From Geodermatophilus normandii (lineage in GTDB: Bacteria > Actinomycetota > Actinomycetes > Mycobacteriales > Geodermatophilaceae), in NCBI RefSeq assembly GCF_003182485.1, contig NZ_QGTX01000001.1, positions 3,488,001 to 3,552,000 of the forward strand: a DNA stretch of 64,000 nucleotides, given 5' to 3'. The notes below the pieces were generated by a model. It was not told the DNA's origin and did no database searches. It worked only from the letters and a program-made list of their open reading frames with translations. Positions 47,465 through 56,335 of the stretch are shown here, one piece after another (the first letter of the stretch is position 1; each line of letters starts with the position of its first letter). The translations under genes and the position numbers were made by a program.

Positions 47465-49252
47465 ATGGGCCCCGGTCCTGCAAGCGGTCCCGACGAGTTC
47501 CGAGCGCGGCGCGAGCGTGACGTCTCGGCCCTGCTCTCCCAGATCTCCTACCTCGAGGAGGAGATCGGTCTGCTGCGCCGCAAGGTGGCCGACAGCCCCC
47601 GGCACGTGCGGGCGCTGGAGGAGCGGATCGCCGAGGCGGAGGGCCGCGCGGCCTTCCTCTCCGAGCGCAACGACAAGCTGGCCGGAACGCTGCGCGACGC
47701 GCGCGAGCAGCTGGTGACGCTCAAGGAGGAGATCGACCGGCTCGGCCAGCCGCCGTCGGGCTACGGCGTCCACCTCGGCCGCCACGACGACGGCACCGTC
47801 GACGTCTTCACCGGCGGGCGCAAGCTGCGCGTCTCGGTGTCCCCGGCGGTCGAGGTCGAGGACCTGCGGCCCGGCCAGGAGGTCATGCTCAACGAGGCCA
47901 TGAACGTCGTCGAGGCGCTCGGCTTCGAGAAGCAGGGCGACGTCGTCATGCTCAAGGAGCTGCTCGAGCCGATCGACGGCGTCACCCAGCGCGCGCTGGT
48001 CATCGGCCACACCGACGAGGAGCGGGTCGTCTACCTGGCCGACTCCCTCAGCGACCAGCCGCTGCGGGTCGGGGACTCGCTGCTGCTGGAGTCGCGGTCG
48101 GGCTACGTCTACGAGCGGATCCCCAAGAGCGAGGTCGAGGAGCTCGTCCTCGAGGAGGTCCCCGACATCGACTACACCGACATCGGCGGGCTGGCCCGGC
48201 AGATCGAGCAGATCCGCGACGCCGTCGAGCTACCGTTCCTGCACGCGGACCTGTTCCGCGAGTACGAGCTGCGCCCGCCGAAGGGGATCCTGCTCTACGG
48301 CCCGCCCGGCTGCGGCAAGACGCTGATCGCCAAGGCGGTCGCCAACTCGCTGGCCAAGAAGGTCGCCGCCGTGCGCGGCGAGGGCGTCAACCAGGCCAAG
48401 AGCTACTTCCTCAACATCAAGGGCCCGGAGCTGCTCAACAAGTACGTCGGCGAGACCGAGCGGCACATCCGGCTGGTGTTCCAGCGCGCCCGCGAGAAGG
48501 CCAGCGAGGGCACGCCGGTCATCGTGTTCTTCGACGAGATGGACTCGATCTTCCGCACCCGCGGGTCGGGCGTGTCCAGTGACGTCGAGTCGACGATCGT
48601 CCCGCAGCTGCTCAGCGAGATCGACGGCGTCGAGGGCCTGGAGAACGTCATCGTCATCGGCGCATCCAACCGCGAGGACATGATCGACCCGGCGATCCTG
48701 CGGCCCGGCCGGCTCGACGTGAAGATCAAGATCGAGCGGCCCGACGCCGAGGCCGCCCGCGACATCTTCAGCAAGTACCTGCGTCCCTCGCTGCCGATCA
48801 GCGCCGACGACCTCGCCGAGAACGGCGGCAACCGCGAGGCCACCATCGCGGCGATGATCCAGCGCACGGTCGAGCGGATGTACACCGAGAGCGAGGAGAA
48901 CCGCTTCCTCGAGGTGACCTACGCCAACGGTGACAAGGAGGTCCTGTACTTCAAGGACTTCAACTCCGGGGCGATGCTGCAGAACATCGTCGACCGGGCC
49001 AAGAAGATGGCGATCAAGGAGCGCCTGGAGACCGGCGTCAGCGGTCTGCGGGTCAGCCACCTCATGCAGGCCTGCGTCGACGAGTTCAAGGAGAACGAGG
49101 ACCTGCCCAACACCACCAACCCCGACGACTGGGCGCGCATCTCGGGGAAGAAGGGCGAGCGGATCGTCTACATCCGCACGCTCATCAGCGGCAAGGGCAG
49201 CGAGTCCGGCCGGGCCATCGACACGGCCACCAACACCGGCCAGTACCTCTGA
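47465..49252 (+). CDS. mpa: Proteasome-associated AAA+ unfoldase Mpa/ARC
   Basis: Hexameric ATPase that recognises Pup on tagged proteins, unfolds them and feeds them to the 20S proteasome. The 595-residue protein has an N-terminal coiled coil (about residues 15-90, which binds Pup), two OB domains (95-235), and one AAA+ module: Walker A GPPGCGKT at 279-286, Walker B FFDEMDS with Asp357-Glu358, and the IGASNRED and RPGRLD sensor segments. It ends GQYL, the C-terminal tail that docks into the proteasome alpha ring and opens the gate. ATG 47465 follows GGAGG. A strong hairpin follows. Confidence 0.97.
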   Translation: MGPGPASGPDEFRARRERDVSALLSQISYLEEEIGLLRRKVADSPRHVRALEERIAEAEGRAAFLSERNDKLAGTLRDAREQLVTLKEEIDRLGQPPSGYGVHLGRHDDGTVDVFTGGRKLRVSVSPAVEVEDLRPGQEVMLNEAMNVVEALGFEKQGDVVMLKELLEPIDGVTQRALVIGHTDEERVVYLADSLSDQPLRVGDSLLLESRSGYVYERIPKSEVEELVLEEVPDIDYTDIGGLARQIEQIRDAVELPFLHADLFREYELRPPKGILLYGPPGCGKTLIAKAVANSLAKKVAAVRGEGVNQAKSYFLNIKGPELLNKYVGETERHIRLVFQRAREKASEGTPVIVFFDEMDSIFRTRGSGVSSDVESTIVPQLLSEIDGVEGLENVIVIGASNREDMIDPAILRPGRLDVKIKIERPDAEAARDIFSKYLRPSLPISADDLAENGGNREATIAAMIQRTVERMYTESEENRFLEVTYANGDKEVLYFKDFNSGAMLQNIVDRAKKMAIKERLETGVSGLRVSHLMQACVDEFKENEDLPNTTNPDDWARISGKKGERIVYIRTLISGKGSESGRAIDTATNTGQYL

Positions 49253-49257
49253 GCCCA

Positions 49258-49291
49258 CCCCGGTCGCCCCGCCCCCGCGGGGCGGCCGGGG
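49258..49291 (+). terminator. Terminator after mpa
   Basis: A 13-bp stem with one mismatch (49258-49270 with 49279-49291) and an 8-base loop, starting 6 bases after the mpa stop. Confidence 0.7.
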
Positions 49292-49324
49292 CCCGGGCAG
49301 GCGGACGTCCGGAGGAGCCACGGC

Positions 49325-50233
49325 ATGCCGACAGCACGGGGGTGCGGGCACCGGTGTCCCGGCCGTGCGGCCGGGGTCCTCGCGGCCGCTGTCGCCGTCG
49401 TCCTGTCCGGGTGCAGCACCACCGTCGGCGGTGAGGCCTACTTCGCCGGCCTCGAGCAGGCCAAGCCGACCGTGCCGCCCGCCCCGCCGGGCAGCACCGA
49501 CCCGGCGGCCCCGCCGCTGACCGGGACCTGCTGGCAGCTCGCCGAGGGCCAGGAGGAGACGCCGCTGCAGCCGCCGGAGCAGGTGGAGTGCTCCGGCGAC
49601 CACGACGCCGAGACCGCGGTGGTGGGCGACAGCGGTCTGGGCGAGGAGGACCCGCGTCCCACCGAGGCCGACCTCGACGACGCGAACAGCCCGGTGAGCC
49701 GGGCGCTGGCCGACCTGTGCGGCCTCGACGTCGTCCGCGAGTACCTCAGCGGCGACGAGCTCGACGACCCCTACGCCTACGTCGCCGGCTACCTGCCCGA
49801 CGAGGAGCAGTGGGCGGCCGGCGCCCGCTGGGCCCGGTGCGACGTGTACTACGGCTACGACGCGCCGGAGACGGTGCCCGGCGTCCTGCAGGGCGCCCTC
49901 GCCGGCGGCGACGACGCGTTCCGCGCCTGCTTCGCCGGGGTGGTCACCGACTACACGGTGGTGCCGTGCTCGCAGCCGCACGAGGCCGAGCCCGTGGGCA
50001 CCGAGGTCGCCCCGCTGCCGGAGGACCCGCCCTATCCCGACGAGGCGGCCCGCCGGTCGCTCGTCGGGAGCTGCACGGGGCCGGCGCAGGAGTACGGCGG
50101 CGGGGAGGTCCCCCACGGCTACGCCGTCGACGTGTGGCTCGACACCCCCGACGAGTGGACGGAGGCCGCCTTCGCCCGGTGCGTGCTCGTCCCCGCAGGG
50201 GGCGGCCGGACGACGGCGTCGGTGCGTCCCTGA
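49325..50233 (+). CDS. Septum-formation-family lipoprotein
   Basis: A 302-residue exported protein. The signal peptide ends in LSGC with lipid-attachment Cys30. The mature part begins with a Pro-rich linker, then carries cysteines in [55 protein letters not shown] and GSCTGPA: the paired C...C-x-x-x-H pattern of septum-formation (Septum_form) domains, apparently in two copies. The function of that domain is unclear. It sits between mpa and dop with its own GGAGGA ribosome site. Any role in proteolysis is positional inference. Confidence 0.82.
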   Translation: MPTARGCGHRCPGRAAGVLAAAVAVVLSGCSTTVGGEAYFAGLEQAKPTVPPAPPGSTDPAAPPLTGTCWQLAEGQEETPLQPPEQVECSGDHDAETAVVGDSGLGEEDPRPTEADLDDANSPVSRALADLCGLDVVREYLSGDELDDPYAYVAGYLPDEEQWAAGARWARCDVYYGYDAPETVPGVLQGALAGGDDAFRACFAGVVTDYTVVPCSQPHEAEPVGTEVAPLPEDPPYPDEAARRSLVGSCTGPAQEYGGGEVPHGYAVDVWLDTPDEWTEAAFARCVLVPAGGGRTTASVRP

Positions 50234-50239
50234 GGCCGT

Positions 50240-50261
50240 CCGGGCGCCCCGGGCCGCCCGG
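50240..50261 (+). terminator. Possible hairpin terminator
   Basis: ccgggcg (50240-50246) pairs with cgcccgg (50255-50261) between the lipoprotein and the dop promoter. Confidence 0.4.
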
Positions 50262-50272
50262 CGCGCGACGCC

Positions 50273-50278
50273 TAGGCT
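50273..50278 (+). promoter_or_regulatory. -10 element of leaderless dop transcript
   Basis: TAGGCT, 7 bases before ATG 50286, with no ribosome-binding site in between. Confidence 0.6.
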
Positions 50279-50285
50279 CGGTTCC

Positions 50286-51791
50286 ATGAGCGCGCGCCGG
50301 GTCATGGGGACCGAGGTCGAGTACGGCATCTCGGTGCCCGGGCAGCCCACCGCCAACCCGACGACCCTGTCCAGCCAGGTGGTCAACGCCTGGGCCGTGG
50401 CCGATGCACCGACCCGCCGCCGCCCGCGCTGGGACTTCGAGGAGGAGTCGCCGCTGCGCGACGCCCGCGGCTTCGACCTCTCCCCGGCCAGCGCGCTGGA
50501 CCACACCGACCTCGACGAGGACTCGGGGATGGCCAACGTCATCCTCACCAACGGCGCCCGGCTCTACGTCGACCACGCGCACCCGGAGTACTCGACGCCG
50601 GAGGTCACCAACCCCCGCGACGTCGTCCTCTGGGACAAGGCCGGTGAGCGGGTGATGGCCGAGGCGGCCCGTCGCGCCGCCCGCATCCCGGGCACGAGTG
50701 CGATCCAGCTGTACAAGAACAACACCGACGGCAAGGGCGCCAGCTACGGCGCCCACGAGAACTACCTGATGGACCGGCGGACGCCGTTCATCGACATCAT
50801 CCGCGGGCTCATCCCGTTCTTCGTCACCCGCCAGGTCTTCGCCGGCGCCGGGCGGGTGGGCATCGGCCCCGAGGGCCGCACCCAGGGTTTCCAGCTCTCC
50901 TCGCGCGCGGACTTCTTCGAGGTCGAGGTCGGCCTGGAGACGACGCTCAAGCGGCCGATCATCAACACCCGCGACGAGCCGCACGCCAACCCCGACGAGT
51001 ACCGCCGGCTGCACGTGATCATCGGCGACGCCAACCTCGCGGAGCTGTCGACCTACCTCAAGGTCGGGACGACGTCGCTGGTGCTGGCGATGATCGAGGC
51101 GCGGGCGCTGACCGAGGACCTGTCGATCGAGGAGTCGGTCGCCACGCTGCAGGCGGTCAGCCACGACCCGTCGCTGACCACGCTGGTGCGGCTGCGCGAC
51201 GGGCGCCGGATGACCGCGATCGACGTCCAGCGCGCCTACCTCGACCAGGCCGAGCGGTTCGTCGACCGCGGCGGGGAGGCCGACGAGCAGACCGCCGACG
51301 TGCTGCGCCGCTGGGCCGAGGTGCTCGACGACCTCGCCACCGACCCGATGCGGCTGGCCGACCGGCTGGACTGGCCGGCCAAGCTGCGGCTGCTCGAGGG
51401 CTACCGCTCCCGCGACGGCCTGTCCTGGGGCGACTCGCGCCTGCAGCTGGTGGACCTGCAGTACTCCGACGTGCGGCCGGAGAAGGGGCTCTACCACCGG
51501 CTGGTGGCGCGCGGCTCCATGCAGCGGCTGCTCACCGACGAGGAGGTGACCCGCGCGATGGTCACCCCGCCGTCCGACACCCGGGCCTTCTTCCGCGGCG
51601 AGTGCCTGCGGCGCTTCCCGGCGCAGGTGGCCGCGGCGTCGTGGGACTCGGTGGTGTTCGACCTCGGGCGGGAGAACCTCGTGCGCATCCCGACGATGGA
51701 GCCGCTGCGCGGCACCCGCGACCACGTGGGCCTGCTGTTCGAGTCGACGTCGAGCGCGCAGGAGCTGGTCGACACCATCACCGGCGGCTAG
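50286..51791 (+). CDS. dop: Pup deamidase/depupylase Dop
   Basis: Converts the C-terminal glutamine of Pup to glutamate and also removes Pup from substrates. The 501-residue protein is a carboxylate-amine-ligase fold relative of Paf[12 protein letters not shown] near the start holds the metal/ATP glutamates; Asp96 in [16 protein letters not shown] matches the Dop catalytic aspartate. The insertion after residue ~35 ([22 protein letters not shown] in the Dop loop; partial motif NPTTLSS) distinguishes Dop from Paf[18 protein letters not shown] and [12 protein letters not shown] are shared with PafA. Leaderless ATG at 50286. The next GTG follows the TAG stop directly. Confidence 0.96.
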   Translation: MSARRVMGTEVEYGISVPGQPTANPTTLSSQVVNAWAVADAPTRRRPRWDFEEESPLRDARGFDLSPASALDHTDLDEDSGMANVILTNGARLYVDHAHPEYSTPEVTNPRDVVLWDKAGERVMAEAARRAARIPGTSAIQLYKNNTDGKGASYGAHENYLMDRRTPFIDIIRGLIPFFVTRQVFAGAGRVGIGPEGRTQGFQLSSRADFFEVEVGLETTLKRPIINTRDEPHANPDEYRRLHVIIGDANLAELSTYLKVGTTSLVLAMIEARALTEDLSIEESVATLQAVSHDPSLTTLVRLRDGRRMTAIDVQRAYLDQAERFVDRGGEADEQTADVLRRWAEVLDDLATDPMRLADRLDWPAKLRLLEGYRSRDGLSWGDSRLQLVDLQYSDVRPEKGLYHRLVARGSMQRLLTDEEVTRAMVTPPSDTRAFFRGECLRRFPAQVAAASWDSVVFDLGRENLVRIPTMEPLRGTRDHVGLLFESTSSAQELVDTITGG

Positions 51792-52775
51792 GTGACCTCG
51801 CCGGTCGCGGTGGCGCGGGGGCTGGCCGCCGCGGTGCTGGCGCCCGCGGCGGCGGAGGTGGACCGCAGCGGGGTCCTCCCGCGCGGGCACCTCGACGCGC
51901 TGGCCGACGCCGGGCTCTACGGCCTCATCGGGCCGGCCCACGCCGGGGGCCTGGGCGCCGACCTCGGCACCTTCGCGGCCGTGGTCGAGGAGCTGGCCGC
52001 CGGTGACCTGGCCGCCGCGTTCGTCTGGCTGCAGCACCACGGCGTGGTGGGCCGCGTGGCGGCGGCCGGCTCGGACCCCGGCCTGCTGGCCGGGCTGTGC
52101 CGCGGTCGCGTGCGGGCGGGCATCGCGCTGCAGGCGGCCACCCGTCCCGACGCCGCGCCGGTGACCGTGCGGCGCGACGTTTCGGACCTCGTGCTCGACG
52201 GCGCGGCCCCGTGGGTGACCGGGTGGGGGCTGCTCGACCTGCTGCTGGTGGCCGCGCGCGACGGGGACGACGTCGCGTTCGTCCTGGTGGACGCGGTCGA
52301 GGGGCCGACGCTGGCGGTGCTGCCGCAGTCGCTGGTGGCCGTGCAGGCGAGCGCCACGGTGGAGCTGCGGCTGACCGGTCACCGCGTGCCGTCCGCCCGG
52401 CTCGTCGGGCGGACGCCGCTGGCCGCGGTCCGCGCCGGCGACGCCGCCGGGCTGCGGCTCAACGGGTCGCTCGCGCTGGGCCTGGTCCTGCGCTGCACCC
52501 GGCTGCTCGGTCCCTCACCCCTGGACGACGACCTCGGCGCCGCGCGGGCCCGGCTGGACGCCGCCGGTCCCGGGGAGCTGCCGGACGCCCGGGCGGAGGC
52601 CGCGGCCCTCGCCCACCGGGCGTCCGGGGCGCTGGTCGTCGCCACCGGCAGCGCCGCCGTGCGCGCGGGCAGCGTGGCGGAGCGGACGGCGCGCGAGGCG
52701 CTGTTCCTGCTCGTGTTCGGCTCCCGGCCGGCGATCCGGGCGTCGCTGAGAGCGCGGCTCGGCGCGGCCGGCTGA
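51792..52775 (+). CDS. Acyl-CoA dehydrogenase-like flavoprotein, shortened
   Basis: A 327-residue protein that aligns with acyl-CoA dehydrogenases but is ~50 residues short. The N-terminal helices (LDALADAGLYGLIGPAHAGG, TFAAVVEELAAGDLAAAFVWLQHHGV) and the middle beta domain (APWVTGWGLLDLLLVAA, ELRLTGHRVPSARLVG) are recognisable. The C-terminal helical domain is cut down and I cannot place a catalytic glutamate. The GTG begins right after the dop stop, so it must be translated with dop, and pup follows 72 bases later. Its role in the pupylation locus is unknown; it may be a degenerate or repurposed enzyme. Confidence 0.78.
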   Translation: MTSPVAVARGLAAAVLAPAAAEVDRSGVLPRGHLDALADAGLYGLIGPAHAGGLGADLGTFAAVVEELAAGDLAAAFVWLQHHGVVGRVAAAGSDPGLLAGLCRGRVRAGIALQAATRPDAAPVTVRRDVSDLVLDGAAPWVTGWGLLDLLLVAARDGDDVAFVLVDAVEGPTLAVLPQSLVAVQASATVELRLTGHRVPSARLVGRTPLAAVRAGDAAGLRLNGSLALGLVLRCTRLLGPSPLDDDLGAARARLDAAGPGELPDARAEAAALAHRASGALVVATGSAAVRAGSVAERTAREALFLLVFGSRPAIRASLRARLGAAG

Positions 52776-52801
52776 ACCCGCCGGGTGTCGGTACCTGCGG
52801 G

Positions 52802-52807
52802 TAGTTT
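52802..52807 (+). promoter_or_regulatory. Possible -10 element for pup
   Basis: TAGTTT, about 40 bases before the pup ATG. The GGGGAGGG ribosome site at 52837-52844 shows that this message has a leader. No -35 box is clear. Confidence 0.35.
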
Positions 52808-52847
52808 CGGCGGCAGCACGCACTGGGCGCGCACCAGGGGAGGGCAC

Positions 52848-53057
52848 ATGGCCACCAGGGACACCGGCGGGCAGCAGCGGGCGACGCGGTCCAAGGAGGA
52901 GACCGAGGAGGTCGAGGCCTCGGTCGACACCGAGGTCGCCGAGCGCCACAAGGAGATGTCCGAGGACGTCGACGCCATCCTCGACGAGATCGACGACGTC
53001 CTCGAGGAGAATGCAGAAGAGTTCGTGAGGAGCTATGTTCAGAAAGGCGGCCAATAG
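52848..53057 (+). CDS. pup: Prokaryotic ubiquitin-like protein Pup
   Basis: Protein tag that marks substrates for the proteasome. The 69-residue product is largely disordered and acidic, with a Lys/Glu-rich front and the Mpa-binding helix near DVDAILDEIDDVLEENAEEF. It ends YVQKGGQ. The final residue is glutamine, so Dop must deamidate it to glutamate before PafA can attach it to lysines. The ATG at 52848 gives MATRDTGG, the usual Pup start, and GGGGAGGG lies at a good distance upstream. The last 20 bases overlap an AT-rich patch and another short frame (53035). Confidence 0.97.
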   Translation: MATRDTGGQQRATRSKEETEEVEASVDTEVAERHKEMSEDVDAILDEIDDVLEENAEEFVRSYVQKGGQ

Positions 53058-53090
53058 ACCATTCTCCCGACAGCACTTCTCGTGCAGTAA

Positions 53091-53107
53091 ACAATACCAA
53101 GTATTGT
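53091..53107. promoter_or_regulatory. AT-rich hairpin ACAATAC-CAA-GTATTGT
   Basis: A perfect 7-bp inverted repeat with a 3-base loop inside an AT-rich patch (about 53040-53107) right after pup, where the first zinc-finger codons of the endonuclease gene begin. It could be an operator or an mRNA structure. Composition is unlike its surroundings. Confidence 0.4.
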
Positions 53108-53188
53108 CGGGATTGTGGTGAGGAGCGACCGGTCGGGGAGTTCACCTCCGACCGGTCGCGACGGGACGGCCTGAGCTTCTACTGCCGC

Positions 53189-53710
53189 GTGCACGCCCGT
53201 CGCCGACTCCTGCGTTCCAAGGACGCGCGTCAGGGACCGCCCAAGAGCAGGCACCGACGGGAGGTCGCCGTCCCGGACGGGCACAAGTGGTGCCCGGACT
53301 GCGCCACGGTGAAGCCGATCGACGACTTCGTGCGGAACAGGAGCCAGCCTTCCGGGCGCCAGCCGTACTGCAAGCCGTGCCACAACGCCCGCGGCAAGGC
53401 GTCGAAGGACCGGATGGGTGGATCACGTACCTACCACCTCAAGCGGCGGTACGGGATCACAGCCGCGCAGGCCGATGCCATGCTCGCCGAGCAGGGCGGC
53501 CTGTGCGCCATCTGTATCAAGGCGCCCGCGGAGCACGTGGACCACTGCCACGCGACCGGCAGGGTGCGGGCGTTGCTGTGCTTCAACTGCAACGGCGGCC
53601 TGGGCCAGTTCAAGGACGATCCCGAGGTGCTGCGGGCGGCCGCCGAGTACGTCCTCCACCACCGTGCTCTCCAGGCCGGCGCGCCCGTTCCACCGCCGGC
53701 CGCGGACTGA
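53189..53710 (+). CDS. Endonuclease VII-like HNH protein in the pup-prcB interval
   Basis: A 173-residue minimum product. A zinc knuckle (KWCPDCATVKPIDDF...YCKPC) precedes YGITAAQADAMLAEQGG and the recombination-endonuclease VII core CAICIKAPAEHVDHCHATG...LLCFNCNGGLG (quoted in parts), with metal-binding CxxC pairs and the catalytic DH. It should cleave DNA. GTG 53189 is only the first available start: the same frame is open and clearly coding upstream to 53099, where it encodes another zinc knuckle (YCRDCGEERPVGEF...YCRVH). No ATG, GTG or TTG precedes that knuckle in frame. An ATG at 53035 with a close GAGGAG lies one frame away, so a frameshift is suspected. Confidence 0.8.
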   Translation: MHARRRLLRSKDARQGPPKSRHRREVAVPDGHKWCPDCATVKPIDDFVRNRSQPSGRQPYCKPCHNARGKASKDRMGGSRTYHLKRRYGITAAQADAMLAEQGGLCAICIKAPAEHVDHCHATGRVRALLCFNCNGGLGQFKDDPEVLRAAAEYVLHHRALQAGAPVPPPAAD

Positions 53711-53721
53711 CCGCTGGCCGG

Positions 53722-54333
53722 TCAGCGCAGGGCGACGAGTGCGGCCAGCAGGCCGCTGACCAGCGCACCCACCACGGTCAGGCCGGTGATGAGCACCGCG
53801 ACCACGTCGCGGAGGCGCCCGGGCACGCGGCCGGTCTCCGGCGCGTCGGGGAGCGGCGGCACGCCCCACGCCGCGCACAGCAGGCGGGGGAGCACCACCG
53901 CACCCTGCGCCTGGCGGGCGAGGAGCAGCACGCGCACCTCCGGCAGCCGCGCCACCTCCGGCCACGGCACCCGCAGGTGGCCCCCGCCGTCGGCCAGCAG
54001 CAGGCCGGTCGGCTCGCCGTCGTCCTCCTCCACGGCGACCGCCTGCACCTCGGTCAGGTCCACGCCGTGCCACCCGAGCAGCGTCCGGCCGGCCAGGACG
54101 CCGTCGTCGCACCACAGCGACCTGCCCGCGCCGTTCTCCCGGACGGCGGAGGACAGCACCACGGCGGCGAGCACGACGACCGTCGCCAGCGGGACGGCGA
54201 CCCAGCCGGCGCCGGTCCCGAGCGCCCAGCCGGTCGCCGGCGCGACGACGCCGACGAGCAGCGCACCCGCCCCCGCCAGCGCCCACCAGCGGCGCCGGTC
54301 GGGCACCCGCGGCACCACCCGCGCCGCGGCCAT
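53722..54333 (-). CDS. Membrane protein with PH-like domain
   Basis: A 203-residue protein on the opposite strand to the proteasome genes. Two hydrophobic helices near the N-terminus (about 18-34 and 44-62) are followed by a soluble stretch (SLWCDDGVLAGRTLLGWHGVDLTEVQAVAVEEDD, only part shown as motif: GWHGVDLTEVQAV) that has the strand pattern of bacterial PH (DUF2581-like) domains. A final hydrophobic helix ends the protein. No enzyme motif is visible. The start has GGGGG-rich DNA upstream. Role unknown. Confidence 0.65.
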   Translation of the reverse strand: MAAARVVPRVPDRRRWWALAGAGALLVGVVAPATGWALGTGAGWVAVPLATVVVLAAVVLSSAVRENGAGRSLWCDDGVLAGRTLLGWHGVDLTEVQAVAVEEDDGEPTGLLLADGGGHLRVPWPEVARLPEVRVLLLARQAQGAVVLPRLLCAAWGVPPLPDAPETGRVPGRLRDVVAVLITGLTVVGALVSGLLAALVALR

Positions 54334-54429
54334 GGCCCCACCCCCGTACCGCCGTGGAGGCGCGACCGTAGTGCGCCACGGGGCCCGCTGCCAGGCCCCG
54401 CGTCCCGGGTGGGCCGCCAGCCGCGCCGG

Positions 54430-54435
54430 TAGGGT
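54430..54435 (+). promoter_or_regulatory. Possible -10 element for prcBA, with leader hairpin
   Basis: TAGGGT, 62 bases before the prcB start. The leader contains a perfect 8-bp hairpin (gccgcggg 54447-54454 with cccgcggc 54457-54464), which may affect translation. This gives prcBA its own promoter apart from pup. Confidence 0.45.
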
Positions 54436-54497
54436 CGACGACGAGCGCCGCGGGCACCCGCGGCACGTCGAGGAGCACCCCGTGGGGCGCGGAGAGG

Positions 54498-55364
54498 GTG
54501 GACGGGTTGACCCAGTCGCACACCGGCCGGAGCGGCTTCCCGCCCGCCTACCTGGACCGGGTGGGCTCCTCGTTCACCGACTTCCTCGCCCAGGCGGCCC
54601 CGGACCTGCTGCCGAGCCGGCGGCCGGTGCCGGGCGTGCAGGCCGGCGACCTCACCCCGCACGGCACCACGATCGTCGCCGTCACCTACGGGGGCGGTGT
54701 CCTCATGGGCGGTGACCGGCGGGCCACCATGGGCAACCTCATCTCCAGCCGCGACATCGAGAAGGTCTACCCGGCCGACTCGTGGTCGGTGATCGGCATC
54801 GCCGGCGCCGCGGGCATCGCCATCGAGATGGTCCGGCTCTACCAGGTCGAGCTCGAGCACTACGAGAAGATCGAGGGCCTGACCCTCAGCCTCGACGGCA
54901 AGGCCAACCGGCTGGCGCAGATGATCCGCGGCAACCTCGGCGCCGCCCTGCAGGGCCTGGCCGTGGTCCCGCTGTTCGCCGGCTTCGACCTCGACGCCGC
55001 CGAGGGCGCCACCCCGGGCCGGATCTTCAGCTACGACGTCACCGGCGGGAACTACGAGGAGCGCGGGTACGCCGCGGTCGGCTCCGGCTCGCTGTTCGCG
55101 AAGAACTCGCTGAAGAAGACCTGGCGCTCGGGCCTGGACGCCGGTGCCGCCACGCGCACCGTCGTCGAGGCGCTCTACGACGCCGCCGACGACGACTCGG
55201 CCACCGGCGGCCCGGACCCGGTGCGGCGGCTGTACCCGATCGTCTACCGCGTCGACGCCGAGGGCGCGGTGCGCCTGACCGACGCCGAGGTGGCCGAGGT
55301 CGCCGACGCGATCATCGAGGAGCGCGCCGCCGCCGACCGCGAGAACGTCGACCGGGGGGCCTGA
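54498..55364 (+). CDS. prcB: 20S proteasome beta subunit (precursor)
   Basis: Catalytic subunit of the bacterial 20S proteasome. The 288-residue precursor has a 56-residue propeptide with [16 protein letters not shown], then autocleavage before Thr57 in HGTTIVAV to expose the N-terminal threonine nucleophile. The beta fold follows: [10 protein letters not shown], the lysine in DIEKVYP, GIAGAAG and the YAAVGSGS segment. GTG 54498 abuts GGAGAGG; TTG 54507, with that same site 9 bases upstream, is an equally good start and would drop three residues. It is coupled to prcA with a 3-base gap. Confidence 0.96.
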   Translation: MDGLTQSHTGRSGFPPAYLDRVGSSFTDFLAQAAPDLLPSRRPVPGVQAGDLTPHGTTIVAVTYGGGVLMGGDRRATMGNLISSRDIEKVYPADSWSVIGIAGAAGIAIEMVRLYQVELEHYEKIEGLTLSLDGKANRLAQMIRGNLGAALQGLAVVPLFAGFDLDAAEGATPGRIFSYDVTGGNYEERGYAAVGSGSLFAKNSLKKTWRSGLDAGAATRTVVEALYDAADDDSATGGPDPVRRLYPIVYRVDAEGAVRLTDAEVAEVADAIIEERAAADRENVDRGA

Positions 55365-55367
55365 GCC

Positions 55368-56276
55368 ATGACCATGCCGTACTACGCCTCCGCCGAGCAG
55401 GTCATGCGCGACCGCTCGGAGTACGCCCGCAAGGGCATCTCCCGCGGCCGCAGCGTCGCCGTCCTCACCTACGCCGACGGCGTGCTGTTCATCGCCGAGA
55501 ACCCCAGCTCCACGCTGCACAAGGTCGGCGAGATCTACGACCGGATCGGCTTCGCCGCCGTGGGCCGCTACAGCGAGTTCGAGAGCCTGCGGGTGGCCGG
55601 CGTGCGCCTGGCCGACGTCCGCGGGTACTCCTACAACCGCCGCGACGTCACCGGCCGGGTCATCGCCAACGCCTACGCCCAGACCCTGGGCGCGATCTTC
55701 ACCGAGCAGATGAAGCCCTACGAGGTCGAGCTCTGCGTGGCCGAGGTGGGGGAGACCCCCGAGCAGGACCAGCTCTACCGGCTGACCTTCGACGGGTCCG
55801 TCGTCGACGAGCCGGACTTCGTCGTCATGGGCGGGCAGGCCGACGCCGTCACCGCCCGGCTGCGGGAGGACTTCCAGGCCGGCCAGTCGCTGTCCGACAC
55901 GCTCATGGTCGGCGTCCGCGCGCTGTCGGCGTCCAGCCCGGCGCTGTCGGGCAACGGCGACCGCGGCCTGCTGCCGGCCGGCCAGCTCGAGGTCGCCGTC
56001 CTGGACCGCCGGCGGCCCAAGCGGGCCTTCCGCCGCGTCGTCGGCGCGGCGCTGGGCACGCTCCTCGGCGACCGGTCGGCGGCCGGGCAGGCCCCGGAGG
56101 GGGCGACGCACGCGCACACCCCGAGCGTGCCGCAGCCGGGCACCCCGGCGGGCCTGGGCGACCCGGCCGCGCCCGACACCGCCGGCGGCACCGGCGGGTC
56201 GGGGGAGGGCAGCGGCCCCCAGTCGGGCCCCGCCGACGGCGGAGGCGGCGGCACCGACGGCGGTCCGGCGTCCTGA
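55368..56276 (+). CDS. prcA: 20S proteasome alpha subunit
   Basis: Structural subunit that forms the outer, gated rings and docks Mpa. The 302-residue protein begins [27 protein letters not shown], the alpha-type N-terminal gate segment (motif: [19 protein letters not shown]), followed by the fold with [21 protein letters not shown]. It lacks a propeptide and a catalytic threonine, as expected. From about residue 230 it carries a long Gly/Pro/Ser-rich disordered tail (roughly 65 residues), longer than in Mycobacterium. It starts 3 bases after prcB, in one operon. Confidence 0.96.
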   Translation: MTMPYYASAEQVMRDRSEYARKGISRGRSVAVLTYADGVLFIAENPSSTLHKVGEIYDRIGFAAVGRYSEFESLRVAGVRLADVRGYSYNRRDVTGRVIANAYAQTLGAIFTEQMKPYEVELCVAEVGETPEQDQLYRLTFDGSVVDEPDFVVMGGQADAVTARLREDFQAGQSLSDTLMVGVRALSASSPALSGNGDRGLLPAGQLEVAVLDRRRPKRAFRRVVGAALGTLLGDRSAAGQAPEGATHAHTPSVPQPGTPAGLGDPAAPDTAGGTGGSGEGSGPQSGPADGGGGGTDGGPAS

Positions 56277-56323
56277 TGGGCGGCGGGCCGCGGCAGGAAC
56301 CGGCCGGAGTCGCATCCGGCGCC

Positions 56324-56329
56324 TAGGCT
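56324..56329 (+). promoter_or_regulatory. -10 element of leaderless pafA transcript
   Basis: TAGGCT, 6 bases before GTG 56336. Confidence 0.6.
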
Positions 56330-56335
56330 CGGTCC

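Noticed and set aside
53012-53057. Programmed -1 frameshift from pup into the endonuclease frame
   Set aside because: The frame is open, but no classic slippery heptamer is present and the fusion would remove the essential GGQ end of Pup. A +1 event from ATG 53035 is more economical.
54482-54497. GTG 54482 as the prcB start
   Set aside because: It has the better GAGGAG site but is in the wrong frame for the proteasome subunit.
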